64,000 nucleotides of DNA from Fragum whitleyi (Eukaryota; Mollusca; Bivalvia; Cardiida; Cardiidae). A model generated the notes under the pieces. That model saw nothing but the letters and a program-made list of their open reading frames with translations, searched no databases and was not told the origin of the DNA. This document shows, in pieces, positions 11,079-51,707 of this stretch. The position numbers and the translations under genes are program-made. The stretch covers positions 4,563,083-4,627,082 of the forward strand of contig OX411556.1 of NCBI GenBank assembly GCA_948146395.1, in the 5' to 3' direction. The first letter of the stretch is position 1. Each line of letters starts with the position of its first letter.

Positions 11079-11451
11079 TAGTTAACAACATCGTGGAATT
11101 GACTGAGTGTGTGGAGCAGGTTTTGAGTAAATTTAAAGGAAGGAAATCCAATATCGCTAATTTTGTTCAGGATGAACAAAATTAGCTATATAAATTACCT
11201 CCCTTTAAAAAGATACGCATACAAGTTCTATAATTAGCTTCATATTTTTTAAGAACCTATTTGACGCTTAAAATTAAAATGATGTCAGTGAAATCGCGAT
11301 TTTTTCTAGATTTATTTATTTTGGCTGAACGTTTTGATTCTATGTTTGAATGGTTTGAGTGAGTATTTGGAATGAATGAATGGAGCGATGAGTGAGTGAT
11401 TTGGAATGGTTTTGATCGAGATGAATGTCAATTTCACGATGTTGCTAACTG
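11079..11451 (+). mobile_element. CAGTTA-family MITE, copy B
   Basis: The left end is TAGTTAACAACATCG, the right end GATGTTGCTAACTG, with TA on both sides. It has an intact central palindrome around TGTTCAGGATGAACA between GGTAATCC-like and TTACCTCCC blocks. Length 373 bp, short arm first. Confidence 0.9.
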
Positions 11452-11744
11452 TACTCTAATTTGGAAAACAGTGTATTGTAATGGAGGCATAGGGGCAATT
11501 ATAAGCGAGAATTTCGATCCTTTCCCATTTCGAATTACAGATCGGTCTCAATCAGGGGAGAGCATTGCGCATAAGATAAGAAATATAGAAACGCAGTTCT
11601 GTCCCTTGTATCGTTAAAGCAGGTATTTGAAATTTGGTGGAACTTAAGTGTCACTTAAGTGTTTCACCAAATGAAATATTGCCGTTTTAAAGCAATAACG
11701 CACTTAATTTTAGACCAGTTTCTTCAATTCATCATGTTTTAAAC

Positions 11745-12012
11745 ATGTGACCCGTCACGCGAATAGGGACCATATGGTAACTTCCTAAAATGAATATTTG
11801 AAAAAAGAGATTTGTTTTAGAACAGGCTAACCAGAGGTCGAATTTCAAAAAATTATTTCACAGAAAGATTGATTTAATATTCTAGATTCAGAAAATTAGT
11901 AAAGAGCGAAAAGTTTCAACCCGAGTCAGTCTGCGCAATCCGCGCAGTCTGTCAAGGATCGACAAATTACGCACTATCCAGATGGCCCCTTTTTACGTGA
12001 CGGGTCACACAT
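11745..12012. mobile_element. MITE with GTGACCCGTCACGCG terminal inverted repeats
   Basis: The left end ATGTGACCCGTCACGCGAAT with GGGACCAT is mirrored by the right end GGCCCC..ACGTGACGGGTCACAC, about 30 bp at ~85% match. The interior contains an inner palindrome TGCGCAATCCGCGCA. A second member lies at 47793-47989. Confidence 0.75.
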
Positions 12013-12021
12013 TTTTAATTA

Positions 12022-12457
12022 CAGTTAACAACATCGTGAAATTGACAAGGTGAATTATTATGGAATGATCTAGGAATGATATTGAATGAGTGGGTGGAGC
12101 GAGTTTTGAGTGAAGTTAATGGGAGGTAATCCAGTATTGCAAATTTTGTTCAGGATGAACAAAATTAGCAATATTGATTACCTCCCTTTAATAAAATATG
12201 CATACAAGTTCTACAGATAGCTTCTTATTTCTTCAAGAACCTATCAGACGCTAACAATTTCAAGTAATTAAGTGAAATCCCAATTTTCCACAGCTATTTT
12301 TATTTTGAACGAAGTTGTTGTTATATGTTTTTCAGTGAGTTTGGAGCATTTTTGAATGGTTTGAGTGAGTGTCTCGAATGAATGATTGGAGCGCTGAGTG
12401 AGCGATTTAGAACGGTTTTGATTGAGTAAAATGTCAATTTCACGATGTAATTAACTG
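12022..12457 (+). mobile_element. CAGTTA-family MITE, copy C, next to a splice acceptor
   Basis: Starts CAGTTAACAACATCG after TA and ends GATGTAATTAACTG before TT. The central palindrome is intact (TGTTCAGGATGAACA loop). Its right end lies only 19 bp upstream of the esterase last-exon acceptor, so it supplies sequence next to the pyrimidine tract and probably the branch-point region. Confidence 0.92.
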
Positions 12458-12476
12458 TTACCTTTTTTTATTACAG

Positions 12477-12753
12477 TAACCCTAATTCCCCTGAAGACAT
12501 CTCTCACATGATCCAGACACTATGGCCGATGTATTCCGTCTCACGTCATTACCTCGATATCAAACCGGATATGACGTCAGCCAGGAACAACTTCCGTTCT
12601 AGAGCACACAACTTTTGGTCAGTTGTCGTCCCGGTAACGATGAAAGCATCAGAACAAACCAGGTCATGTGATACAAGTTCGGCGGAGACTTCTGGACCCG
12701 TAACTCAAATACAGATACTCATTTATATGATGATGTTACTCAAGCTTCTATGA
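12477..12753 (+). CDS. Carboxylesterase/cholinesterase-family protein, last exon
   Basis: After the acceptor TTTATTACAG the frame continues the exon ending at 870, restoring G-NPNSPEDI. It proceeds through WPMYSVSRHYLDIKPDM and RSRAHNFWSVVVP, which match the C-terminal helix (FWxxxVP) of type-B carboxylesterases. It ends IQILIYMMMLLKLL, a short hydrophobic tail. Such a tail could be a GPI-attachment signal or a membrane segment, as in membrane-tethered cholinesterase-like proteins; that is inference. TGA is at 12751. An AATAAA follows 9 bp after the stop. Together with the upstream exon this forms the C-terminal half of the protein; the N-terminal half lies outside the window. Confidence 0.85.
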
Positions 12754-12761
12754 CTCATTTG

Positions 12762-12767
12762 AATAAA
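12762..12767 (+). terminator. Polyadenylation signal AATAAA
   Basis: Canonical hexamer just after the esterase stop codon, implying a very short 3' untranslated region. Confidence 0.6.
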
Positions 12768-12891
12768 GGCGGGAAACAAACATGTATTTGAATGATAACG
12801 AATCATTTTTGTCGTGATCAAAGCAGCCTTCATTCAGTAAATAATTAGTAATTAAAATGACCATATCATTCCAGTAAAATATGTCATTATA

Positions 12892-13329
12892 AAGTTAAAA
12901 TCATCGTGAAATTGACTATCATTCCGATCAAAACCAATCTAAATCGCGTATTCAGCGCTCAATTCATTGTTTTCCAAACACCCACGCAAACCATTCAAAT
13001 CCGCACAAAATCACAAAAATAATAAGATCAACAGCTTCTCTCAAAATAAAAGTCGCTAGAAAAGTTGCAATATTTCATTGACTTTTTTTGAATTCTATAA
13101 GGGTTTGATTGGTTCTTTAAGACATAGAATGCTATTTGACGAACTCGAACGCATATTTCATTAAAGAGATAGTAAAATGTCGATAATTCCGTCCAATTTG
13201 GACGAAATTAAAGATTTTTTATAACTTCCCTTTAGTTTCATTCAAAAGCCACTTCATACACCAATTCAGTTTCAATTCTAACTCATTCTAAATTCATTCA
13301 TCTTGTTAATTTCACGATGTTGTTAACTG
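12892..13329 (-). mobile_element. CAGTTA-family MITE, copy D
   Basis: The right end GATGTTGTTAACTG-TA is clean; the left end is worn (AAAGTTAAAATCATCG). The central palindrome is of the GTCCAATTTGGAC loop type. It forms the left edge of a tandem duplication whose second unit carries copy D'. Confidence 0.88.
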
Positions 13330-13811
13330 TAGTAAAAAAAATCCTAATGATGATATAAAAAATGATAATTACTTTGGAATAAACACAAATGATGCAAATA
13401 GTTGAAGTCAAGAAGGCCATGGTTAAACCATTTTATTTTCTGATAAGCAAACAACAAAGTGACAATTGATTAGATTAATAAATATATTTTAATCCAAAGT
13501 ACATGAATAATGATTCATGCTTCGTACTAACAATTTTGAATGAGACATTTAAAACCGTTTGAATTATTAATTATTCGTTCGTTCGCTTATCCATTAAATA
13601 AGTCATTCACTAGCTAATTCATGCATTCGTCAGTTCATTCGTTTATCTGTTCGTCCATTCGTTTCATTCATTCATCCTTTTTATAGGTACAGTTATTTTT
13701 GTACGTTTGTTTGTTGTTTCCTACTTTCATATATATTTTTCAAGCAAATATTAATCAAACCCTTAGAATTTTTTATCATCATTCTGAAAGAAATTGTAAG
13801 AAATAAAGGTA

Positions 13812-14271
13812 CAGTTAGTTACATCGTGAAATTGACATTCATCTCGATCAAAAGCACTTTAAATCATTCATTAGCGCTCCATTCATTCATTCATTTTTTC
13901 ATTCCAAACACTAACTCAAATCGATTAGTAACGCTCCAAAATTGTTAAGAAACATTTCGAAATCTTTAAAGGCGATCGAAATTTTATTCAAATGCATCAA
14001 ATTATTCCACGATTGTATTGGCTGGTGTGGGTGTTGAAGTGCCTGATTGGTGTCTGATCCATGAAGTCATACAAACACAAGTTAATGTATATTTCATTAA
14101 AGGGAGGTAATAAATATCGCTAATTTTGTTCATCCTGAACAAAATTAGCGATATTGGATTACCACCACCCCCTTTAATTTCACCCAAAACTGACTCCGCA
14201 CACTCATTCAATATCATTCCAAGATCATTCCAAAACCATTCACCTTGTCAATTTTACGATGTGGTTAACTG
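13812..14271 (-). mobile_element. CAGTTA-family MITE, copy E
   Basis: CAGTTAGTTACATCG to GATGTGGTTAACTG, TA on both sides, with the central palindrome intact (TGTTCATCCTGAACA). Paralogous to copy F by segmental duplication. Carries only three or four ATTC units where F has about a dozen. Confidence 0.93.
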
Positions 14272-14378
14272 TATGATGTAATTGAGAAAAATGTTCTTGT
14301 TTATGTATGATATGAGCCTGTGTGTGACATTTTCAACAATTTCACATATGCGCATGGCAAAGCTTCTGGTCGGCTTGT

Positions 14379-14487
14379 GCATCCGAGGTTTTCTAATGAA
14401 AATCATTTGGAAACCTGGAATAACGCTGTTAAAGTTCATTTCTTCAGAAACGCTTCGGAACTAATACGGATACATTACCTTAAGTTA
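14379..14487. mobile_element. CTTAAGGTAGTGGA palindromic element, right-half fragment
   Basis: Contains CGAGGTTTTCTAATGA, AATCATTTGGAAACCT and the right end GATACATTACCTTAAG. The left half is missing, while unit 2 keeps both halves (17138-17309). Confidence 0.65.
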
Positions 14488-14927
14488 TTCTAGCAACAGA
14501 TTTCTAATCTTACATTGAAAACTGTTTTGTGCATACAACGGCATTTTATGCATTCCAAAACTGGAAAATTATACTATGTACTCTTACGCTTAGAACAGCG
14601 TCAGTTTGATATTAGCTTACCGTTATCGTGCTGAATTTAAATTTTCTATTTTATGGACATTTCAACCAGCCTGGCTAAAACAGTTTTCATAATAATAAGA
14701 TGAAAGTCAGGCAGTGTAGGCTAAGATCAGACTGCACATCTGTGCAGACTGATTTCAGTCATCACTGACTGTCAAAGTTTTGTTTTAAGCAGGAACATGC
14801 CGTGTCCTGTATAAGCTTTTACCTCAGACCAGTGGGACGGGAGACGGTCTTTTATGTGAAAAAAAAACATTTAAGTAATATCATAATTTAGAATCCCATT
14901 CGACCAAACATTATTCTAAGACTCGGT

Positions 14928-15003
14928 CTATAAAATGTAGAATTTCATTTCCGACTCGGCTATCTCACTAACCAAATTGTGCACATCAGTAAATTGACAT
15001 TTA
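14928..15003 (-). pseudogene. Secernin C-terminal exon fragment (duplicated)
   Basis: Reads QFTDVHNLVSEIAESEMK on the - strand, then FYIL and TAG, nearly identical to the end of the real last exon at 17742-17820. It stops at the duplication breakpoint, so it lacks the rest of the exon and any splice acceptor. Confidence 0.85.
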
Positions 15004-15977
15004 CCATTCATAACTGCTTAAAATCATTAAAATAATAAGTTCAACAGCTACACTCAAAAAAAGAGAAAACGTTCCACGATTTCATTAACTTTTTTGAATT
15101 CTATAAGGGTTTGATTTGTTCTTTAAGACATAGAATGCTATATTTATTTCCCTTCAGTTTCATTCAAAAGCCGCTTCTAACACGGATTCAGTTACATTCC
15201 TAAATCAATATAATTGCAATCCAATAAAATAAAGAAATCTGATTGGTTTAAATCGCATCACGTGGGGAAATCCATTGCACTTTATTTCTGTATAAAGTGC
15301 AATAGGTCTTTCGGGAAACCCCCGAAATTCGATCTGCGAGCCCTGTGTTGTAGGAACTCGAATTAACCTAGTTCCCGATCATCAACGCAACATTGCTATT
15401 CAATCTATTATAAATTAATATATTTTCGAAAGAATTTACGATTACAAGCATGAATTTCTGATTCTGAGCCGACCTAAACTTAAAAAGCAGCGAGTCGACG
15501 AAGACCTTCAAGCAACCCTCTCTGGCCTCTCAACTAAGACCGACCACGCCGTTTTCGTTTACAAATAAAGACTTTCTTGGCTGAAACAAGCTTTTTTGTC
15601 ATAAGTACCTGTACGAATTTTAATGTTGTCTTTTATTTGTGTACATTTGTTTTACTGTGTGACATATCACTTCGATAGCGAGATAAACAATACACGATCT
15701 AAAAATAGATTGTGTAATTTATACGCACAGATTGTAGACTTGAAGCTTTTATGTTTGGCCGAGTATTTTAATAGTTCCTTTCATCTTAAGGATTGCAATT
15801 ATAAGGGACGAGTGTCTTTTTCACTGCGTTTATTGGGGTATAAAGGGCTATTGCCTTAGCACATGGCTTAAACATAACGCCTTAGCCATGTGCTAAGGCA
15901 ATTGCACTTTATACCCCAATAAACGCAGTGAAAAAGACACTCATCCCTATACTAAAATCACCCAACTTTTAGTTAAC
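15004..15977 (-). mobile_element. CAGTTA-family MITE, copy D', interrupted by a 745 bp element
   Basis: Bases 15004-15209 match the long arm of copy D (AATAATAAGTTCAACAGC, GAATTCTATAAGGGTTTG). Bases 15956-15977 match its terminal part (AAAATCAC, TTTAGTTAACTG). The palindrome is deleted and a hairpin-ended element (15210-15955) sits in between. Confidence 0.75.
15210..15955 (+). mobile_element. 745 bp element ending in a long hairpin, copy 1
   Basis: Begins ATAATTGCAATC, with GATTGCAATTAT inverted near 15800. It then ends in a hairpin whose ~70 bp arms read GAGTGTCTTTTTCACTGCG..GGGGTATAAAG..GCCTTAGCACATGGC and back. Highly similar to 37767-38513. No coding capacity was recognised. Confidence 0.78.
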
Positions 15978-16490
15978 TGTAGGAAAAAAATCCTATTGAT
16001 GATATTAAAATGATAATAAGTTTGAAATAAACACAAATGATGCAAATAGCTGAAGGCAAGAAGGTCACGGTTAAACCATTTTATTTTCTGATAAGCAAAC
16101 AACAAAATGACAATTGATTAGGCTTATAAATATTTTTTAATTCAAAGAACATGAATGATGATTCATGCTTCATACTTACATTTTTGAATGAGACATTTAA
16201 AACCATTTGGATTATTCATTAATTCACTCATTGTTTTCTCGTTCGGTCGCTCATTCATTCAAGCGTTCATTCACTAGCACATTCATCCATTCGTCAATTC
16301 ATTCGTTCATCTGTTTGGTCATTCATTTCATTCATTCATACATTCATATATTTATCCTTTCTATAAATACAGTTATTTTTGTACGTTTGTATGTTCTTTC
16401 CTTCTTTTACAAATATTTTTCACACAAATATTAATCAAAACCTTAAAACTTTTTATCAATATTCTGAAAGAAATTTTAGAATTAAAGGTA

Positions 16491-16983
16491 CAGTTACCTA
16501 CATCGTGAAATTGACATTCATCTCGATCAAAACTACTTTAAACCATTCATTTAGCGCTCCATTCATTCATTCATTCATTCATTCATTCATTCATTCATTC
16601 ATTCATTTGTTCCAAACACTCACTCAAATCGATCAGAGACGCTCCGAAATTGTAAGAAAACATTTCGAAATCTTTACAGGCGATCGACATTTAATTCAAA
16701 TCGATCAAATTATTCAACGATTGTATGGGCTGGTGTGGGTGTTGAAGTGTCTGATTGGTGTCTGATTGGTCCATGAAGTCATACAATCAGAAATGTATGT
16801 ATATTTTATTAAAGGGAGGTAATAAATATCGCTAATTTTGTTCATCCTGAACAAAATTAGCGATATTGGATTACCACCACCCCCTTTTATTTCACCCAAA
16901 ACTGACTCCGCACACTCATTCAATTTCATTCCAAGATCATTCCAAAATCATTTACCGTGTCAATTTCTAGATGTGGTAAACTG
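16491..16983 (-). mobile_element. CAGTTA-family MITE, copy F, with an expanded ATTC microsatellite
   Basis: CAGTTACCTACATCG to AGATGTGGTAAACTG, TA on both sides, palindrome intact. Contains an (ATTC)n run of about 12 units at ~16558-16605 inside the long arm. 493 bp. Confidence 0.93.
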
Positions 16984-17137
16984 TATGATGTAATTGAGAA
17001 AAATGTTCTTGTTTATATATAATATATTTGTCTAGATACAAGCTGACCTTAATCGCTCGAGACAAGAAAACATTATCTAGAGAGTCTTGTAAGGGCAAAA
17101 TACTTTTCTGTTTTAGACGAAGATGAAGCTAGTCTGT

Positions 17138-17309
17138 CTTAAGGTAGTGGATCCATGATAGTTCCTCAACATTTAGGAACTCATACCAAATAATCTTTCA
17201 CAATGTTGACCGAGGTTTCCTAATGAAATCATTTGGAAACCTCGATTAACACTGTTAAGTTCATTTCTTCCGAAACGCTTCGGAACATATACGGATCCAT
17301 TACCTTAAG
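17138..17309. mobile_element. CTTAAGGTAGTGGA palindromic element
   Basis: The ends CTTAAGGTAGTGGATCC and GGATCCATTACCTTAAG mirror each other. The inner arms CCGAGGTTTCCTAATGA and TCATTTGGAAACCTCG form the hairpin core. ~170 bp. Confidence 0.8.
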
Positions 17310-17741
17310 TTATTCTAGCAAGAGATTTTATTCTTACATTGAAAACAGTTTTGTGTAAACAACGGCACTTTCTACATTCCAAAACTGGAAAATATGCTAT
17401 GTACTCTTACGCTTAAAATGGCGTCAGTTTGACATTAGTCTACCCTTACCGTGCTAAATTTAGGTTTTCTATTCTTTGGACATTTCAACTAGCCTGGCTA
17501 AAACAGTTTTCATAATAATTAGATAAAAGTCAGGCAGTGTAGACTAAGACAAGACTGCACATCTGTGCAGACTTATCTAAGTCTATATTGATTTACAAAG
17601 CTTTGTTTTAAGCAAAAACATGCCGTGACCTGTATTACTCAGACCGGTGGGACGGGAGCCAGTCTACTATGTGAGAAAAACATTTAAGTTTTATCATAAT
17701 TTAGAATCATATTCAACCATACTGTTATTCTAAGACTCGAT

Positions 17742-47504
<29,763 letters not shown>

Positions 47505-47792
47505 ATCCTCCTGGAACGAAAGTCGAAAAATGTCTTTAACCTTTGTCATGCTGAACGCGGAATATTCCTGCTTTTGTATGAGGTACAAGTACAAATGTGC
47601 AGACTGGTCTTAGTTTTTACCACCTGAATATATTTTCATTTTCAAAATAAATACTGACTCTGAATGAGTGTACATGTATTTTGGTGCTTTCAACACTTTG
47701 TTTTGAATTCAATTACGCCTCAATATTTATTCATTTATTCAGCGTGGCATTATAACCCTTCATACGCAATTGACTATCATGGATTTCATTCC

Positions 47793-47989
47793 GTGACATG
47801 TTACGCGAAAAGGGACCCTCTTTGAAATGCAAAATGTACGTTAAACGCACCCGGGGATCGAACTCGGGATCTCTTGGTTAGGAGGCCAACACTCAACATC
47901 TAGCTTCGGACATCGCGCATTCTAAATTGGATCGGTACATGTATTCTTAGCATCTTTCAGATGGTCCCTTTTCGCGCAACATGTCACTT
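47793..47989. mobile_element. GTGACATG MITE enclosing a tRNA-Arg(CCT)-like sequence
   Basis: The ends are CGTGACATGTTACGCGAAAA with GGGACC and, inverted, GGTCCCTTTTCGCGCAACAT with GTCAC. On the - strand the interior reads TTGGCCTCCTAACCAAGAGA then GAGTTCGATCCCCGGGTGCG, strikingly like the anticodon arm and T arm of tRNA-Arg(CCT), including a B box. Confidence 0.72.
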
Positions 47990-48086
47990 GTTCACATGCA
48001 TTTTCTTAAATGGATGGTGAATTTAAAATACAAGAAATGACTGATTCAAACATTATACCGAGTGCATAATCGTAAATGAAGTGGTA

Positions 48087-48519
48087 GAGTTAAGAACATC
48101 GTGAAATTGACAAGATGATTGAGTTTAGAATGATTTTGGAATGAACTTGAATGGGTGTGTCGAGAGTGTTTTGAGTGAAATTAAAGGGGGGTATCCACTA
48201 TCGCTAATTTGTTCGGGATTAACAAAATTAGCGATATCAAATTCCTCCATTTTTTAACATATGCATAAAAGCTCTTTAAATTGCTCCCTTTTCCTCAAGA
48301 ACCAATCAGACGCTCACAATTTCAATTATGTCAGTGAAATTGCGATTTTTTCCATTTATATTTATTTTGAATGTAGCTGTTGATTGTATAATCTTTAGTC
48401 ATTTGGAGCGTTTTTGATGGATTTGAGTGATTTTTTGGAAAGAGTGAATGCAGCGCTGAGTGAGTGATTTAGAATGGTTTTGATTGTGATAAATGTCAAT
48501 TTCATGATGTAACTAACTG
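48087..48519 (+). mobile_element. CAGTTA-family MITE, copy Y
   Basis: GAGTTAAGAACATCGTG to GATGTAACTAACTG, TA both sides. Palindrome AATTTGTTCGGGATTAACAA slightly worn. Confidence 0.92.
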
Positions 48520-48589
48520 TATCAAATACTTGGATTTGTGATGACAGCATCGTTTTCAATTCCTTTAGGTTTGATTAGATATTTTCAAA

Positions 48590-48752
48590 GTTTAAGGTAG
48601 TGGAACTGTAATAGTTTCGCAATATTTCGGACTCAATTCCGCAATGTTGACCGAGGTTTCCTAATAAAAATCCTTAGGAAACCTCGATCAACACTGTTTA
48701 AGTTCATTACTTCCGAAATGTTGCGGGACTATTACGGGTCCACTACCTTAAG
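48590..48752. mobile_element. CTTAAGGTAGTGGA palindromic element, full copy
   Basis: Left TTTAAGGTAGTGGAACTG, inner CCGAGGTTTCCTAATAAAA and CTTAGGAAACCTCG, right ACGGGTCCACTACCTTAA. Confidence 0.82.
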
Positions 48753-49059
48753 AACATTTTGGGGTAACATTAACTTTTACTGAAAGTTTTAGAGAACTTT
48801 ACATCAACAAAAATTCACTGACGGGTCCCTGTATATAAAACGAAATTAACAGACGTGATGATAAAAGCTTTAAAGATCACAGACACTCTCTTTATAAATA
48901 CACTTCTGTTTAATGTACCTGTTAATACTAAATCTTTCCACGACTACTTTGTCAGAAATATTATGTATTTGAGATTTCAAGAAAAGAAATTCGAGGTATA
49001 CGAGTAGTTCGTAGTTCTAACAGTGTGACTATATAAAACGACTTTTTATGGCATGTTCA

Positions 49060-49200
49060 TTGAAAGCTGCTCTGCGTTTATGATGACAAACCAGTGCAAA
49101 CTGTTTGTCAATCATACCACGCTTTGCATGTAAGTGCACTTGCAAAGGGGGTAGAATCGGCAAACAGTTTGCACCGTTAACTCAATCTGGATGCAAGACT
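49060..49200. repeat. GCAAACTGTTTG inverted repeat element, copy 1
   Basis: GTGCAAACTGTTTGTCAATC and CGGCAAACAGTTTGCACCG pair around a CTTTGCATGTAAGTGCACTT middle. A related one is at ~58575-58690. Confidence 0.6.
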
Positions 49201-49316
49201 GGTTTATAAACAACAACCATTACTACACAAAAACAGTAATCTAATATGTAAGAAAAAAGGGCTGACGCGCATCTTCAGTCCGGTACCAAGCTGTCGTAAC
49301 GAAGTTTTTCTCACTC

Positions 49317-49341
49317 GGGGGGGGGGGGGGGGGGGGGGGGG
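49317..49341 (+). repeat. 25-base poly-G tract
   Basis: An uninterrupted G run, with another (about 13) at ~49731-49744. Not coding; a Pro-rich frame on the other strand is an artefact of it. Confidence 0.95.
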
Positions 49342-49756
49342 AAGCAATAGCATACAGCATACATACTTTCTGCACAGTTTTTCGTATATGTATTTCGTCG
49401 TTGGACGACCCAAATTTCGTAACTACAACTACAACTGGAGCTTTAGTTACGAAGAGTTGAACACCAATAGACGCCACTTTCAATATTAAAAAAATTACAC
49501 GTATTTGTTTATATTTGGACAATGAGGTACATGTAGAAATTCTAACATCGTTTATTTACCCAATCCTGCGATTTTCTATTTATACGTTATAACCAGAGTT
49601 CGGAATCGGAAACGCTTAAGTGCTTATAAAGAAGCTGCTACATGTTTAAAGAACAGCCGTAAAAATATAAATGGAGAAAAAATATCATGAAGGATCATTG
49701 CGTACTCGAATAACTTTTGTTTTTTTTTTTTGGGGGGGGGGGGGCATTTGCGATAC

Positions 49757-49877
49757 TTTAAGGTAGTGGACCCGTAATAGTATTGCAACGTCTCAGAAAT
49801 AATGAATTTTAACAGTGTTAACCGAGATTTCCTAATGATTTTCATTAGGAAACCTCGGTTAGCACTGTAAAAGTTTG
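49757..49877. mobile_element. CTTAAGGTAGTGGA palindromic element, truncated
   Basis: Left TTTAAGGTAGTGGACCCG, core CCGAGATTTCCTAATGATT and TCATTAGGAAACCTCGG; breaks off after AGCACTGTAAAAGTT. Confidence 0.75.
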
Positions 49878-50088
49878 TTCGTAGATCAAAAGTTTGAGTG
49901 ATTGATCAAAGGTAAATTCTGACTTTACATGTTTAGACACTGAAGTGGCGTTGGATCACTGACTTTAAATTTTGCATCTTTGCAGTTCAAATTACATAGT
50001 TTATACAAATATACACCTACACTAGTGTTGCTAAAATCCCTACGGAAAGGAAATCCTGAATTGGATGCCTGAAATATGTATACCACTA

Positions 50089-50495
50089 CAGTTTAACAAC
50101 ATCGTTAAAATGACAAGGTGAATGATTTTGGAATGATTTAGGAATGAAATTGAATGAGAATAAGGAGCGAGTTTTGAGTGAATTTAATGGGAGGTAATCC
50201 TTTATCGCAAACAACAGGATGAATGAACAGAATTAGCGATATTGATTACCTCCCTTTAATAAAAATGCATAAAAGTTCTATACAAAGCTTCCTATTTCTT
50301 CAAGAAACAATTTGAATTATGTCAGTGAAATCGCAATTTTTCTCTATCAAAATCTATTTTGAATGACGTTTTTGTTTCTCTATTTTTCATTGGGTTTGAA
50401 CGTTTTTGAATGGTTTGAGTGAGTGTTTGGAATGAATGATTGGAGCGCTGAATGAGCTTTTTAGAATGGTTTTAATGGAGTTGAATGTCAATTTA
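50089..50495 (+). mobile_element. CAGTTA-family MITE, copy Z (right end lost)
   Basis: CAGTTTAACAACATCG.., palindrome scrambled in the loop (CAACAGGATGAATGAACAG), long arm through GGAGCGCTGAATGAGC; stops after GAATGTCAATTTA. Confidence 0.87.
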
Positions 50496-50514
50496 ATAAA
50501 TGAAAAGAAATGAC

Positions 50515-51665
50515 AAACATTCCGTTTACATTTCAAGACATTTGAGTCAAATATGTTGCCTCTAAAGTACTAAAAAAGTTTGAAGAAGAGAAGAGGGCTC
50601 CTAGTTGTTTACCCTCTTTCCAACTTGTCCAAGATTTGAAGACAAACATTCTGACTTCATGTTCAATCAAATATGTGTTTTCAGAGTGCAAACAAGGAAT
50701 TTCCTACATTTGACCCATTGACTTCATTTTTGACCCCCACTAAACCCATTTTTGACTTGACTGAGATTTCATGGAGACAAACATTCTTACCAAGTTTCAA
50801 GACATTTGAGTGAAAAAGAAAATGTGGCCTCTATAGTGCACATAAGACTTTTCTAAGATTTGACCACTTTACCTCATTTTTGACAACACTTGACCCTATA
50901 TCTACACTTGGCCGAGATTTGATGGAGACAAACATTAATACCAAGTTTGAAGATAATTGAACCAAAAATGTGGCCTCTATATTGCATACAAGGTTTTTCT
51001 AAAATTTGACCAATTGACCCCATTTTTTACCCCACTTGATCCATTTTCAACCAAGACTGAGATTTGATGGAGACACACATTCTGACAGATTCAAGTCATT
51101 TGGACCATAAATGTACCTTCTTTAGTGCAAAAGAACTTTCCAAGATTTTACCTCTTGACCCAATTTATGACGCCACTTGACCCATTTTTGGTCTTGACAA
51201 AATATAATAGAGACACACATTCTCACCGAGTTTCGAGTCATTTGGACCAAAATATAGCCTCTAGAGTGCACACAAGGCTTTTCTAAGATTTGACCCCATT
51301 TTTTACCCCACTTGACCCAATTTTGATCATGACAGAGATTCGATAGAGACACACATTCTGACAAGTTTCAAGTCATTTGAACCAAATTTATAGCCTTTAG
51401 AGTGCACACAAGGCTTTGCTAAGATTTGACCCCTTGACCCATGTTTTTGACCCCACTTGACCCAATTTCAAACTTGACTGAGATTTGATGGGAACAAACA
51501 TTCTGACCAAGTTTCAATTTATTTAGGCCAAATGTGTGCACTCTAGGTTACACACAAGATAATGACGGACGAACGGACGACCGAACGCCCGTATGACGGA
51601 GTCCGGACACAGCTCGATCACAATAGCTCACCATCGGCACTTCGTACTCAGGTGAGCTAAAGAGT
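50515..51665. repeat. Tandem array of ~143 bp units with GACGG tail and GTGAGCTAAA end
   Basis: At least seven units, each with AAACATTCTGACCAAGTTTC, AAGTCATTTGAACC, GTGGCCTCTATAGTGCA and TTTGACCCCATTTTTGACC. Spacing ~140-150 bp (units near 50648, 50791, 50935, 51069, 51218, 51354, 51501). Tail GACGGACGAACGGACGACCG.. and CACAATAGCTCACC. Confidence 0.8.
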
Positions 51666-51707
51666 GATCGAAAGAATTACATGAAACTCTTTGAATACAT
51701 CGTGGAT

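Larger units (their letters stand above)
871..12476 (+). other. 11.6 kb intron of the carboxylesterase-like gene
   Basis: The donor GTAGGTACG at 871 and the acceptor TTTTTTTATTACAG ending at 12476 keep the reading frame (phase 2) and restore the conserved SG-NPN junction. The intron contains an antisense LINE, a foldback element, a tandem repeat array and at least four MITEs; no other gene was recognised in it. Confidence 0.8.
13330..15003. repeat. Tandem segmental duplication, unit 1 (secernin 3' flank)
   Basis: Homologous along its length to 15978-17819. Both start AATCCTA.TGATGATAT, carry MITE copies E/F at the same site, the CTTAAGGTAGTGGA element, a TGCACATCTGTGCAGACT hairpin, and end in the secernin C-terminal coding sequence. 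Unit 1 lost part of the hairpin element and ends abruptly inside the copied exon. Confidence 0.85.

Noticed and set aside
11396..11617. 73-codon frame overlapping MITE copy B
   Set aside because: It starts within the MITE arm and has no recognisable motif.
16207..16765. Ser/His/Phe-rich frames over ATTC repeats
   Set aside because: Low-complexity translation of MITE and microsatellite sequence.
49204..49522. Proline-rich frames on - strand
   Set aside because: Produced by translating the 25-base poly-G tract.
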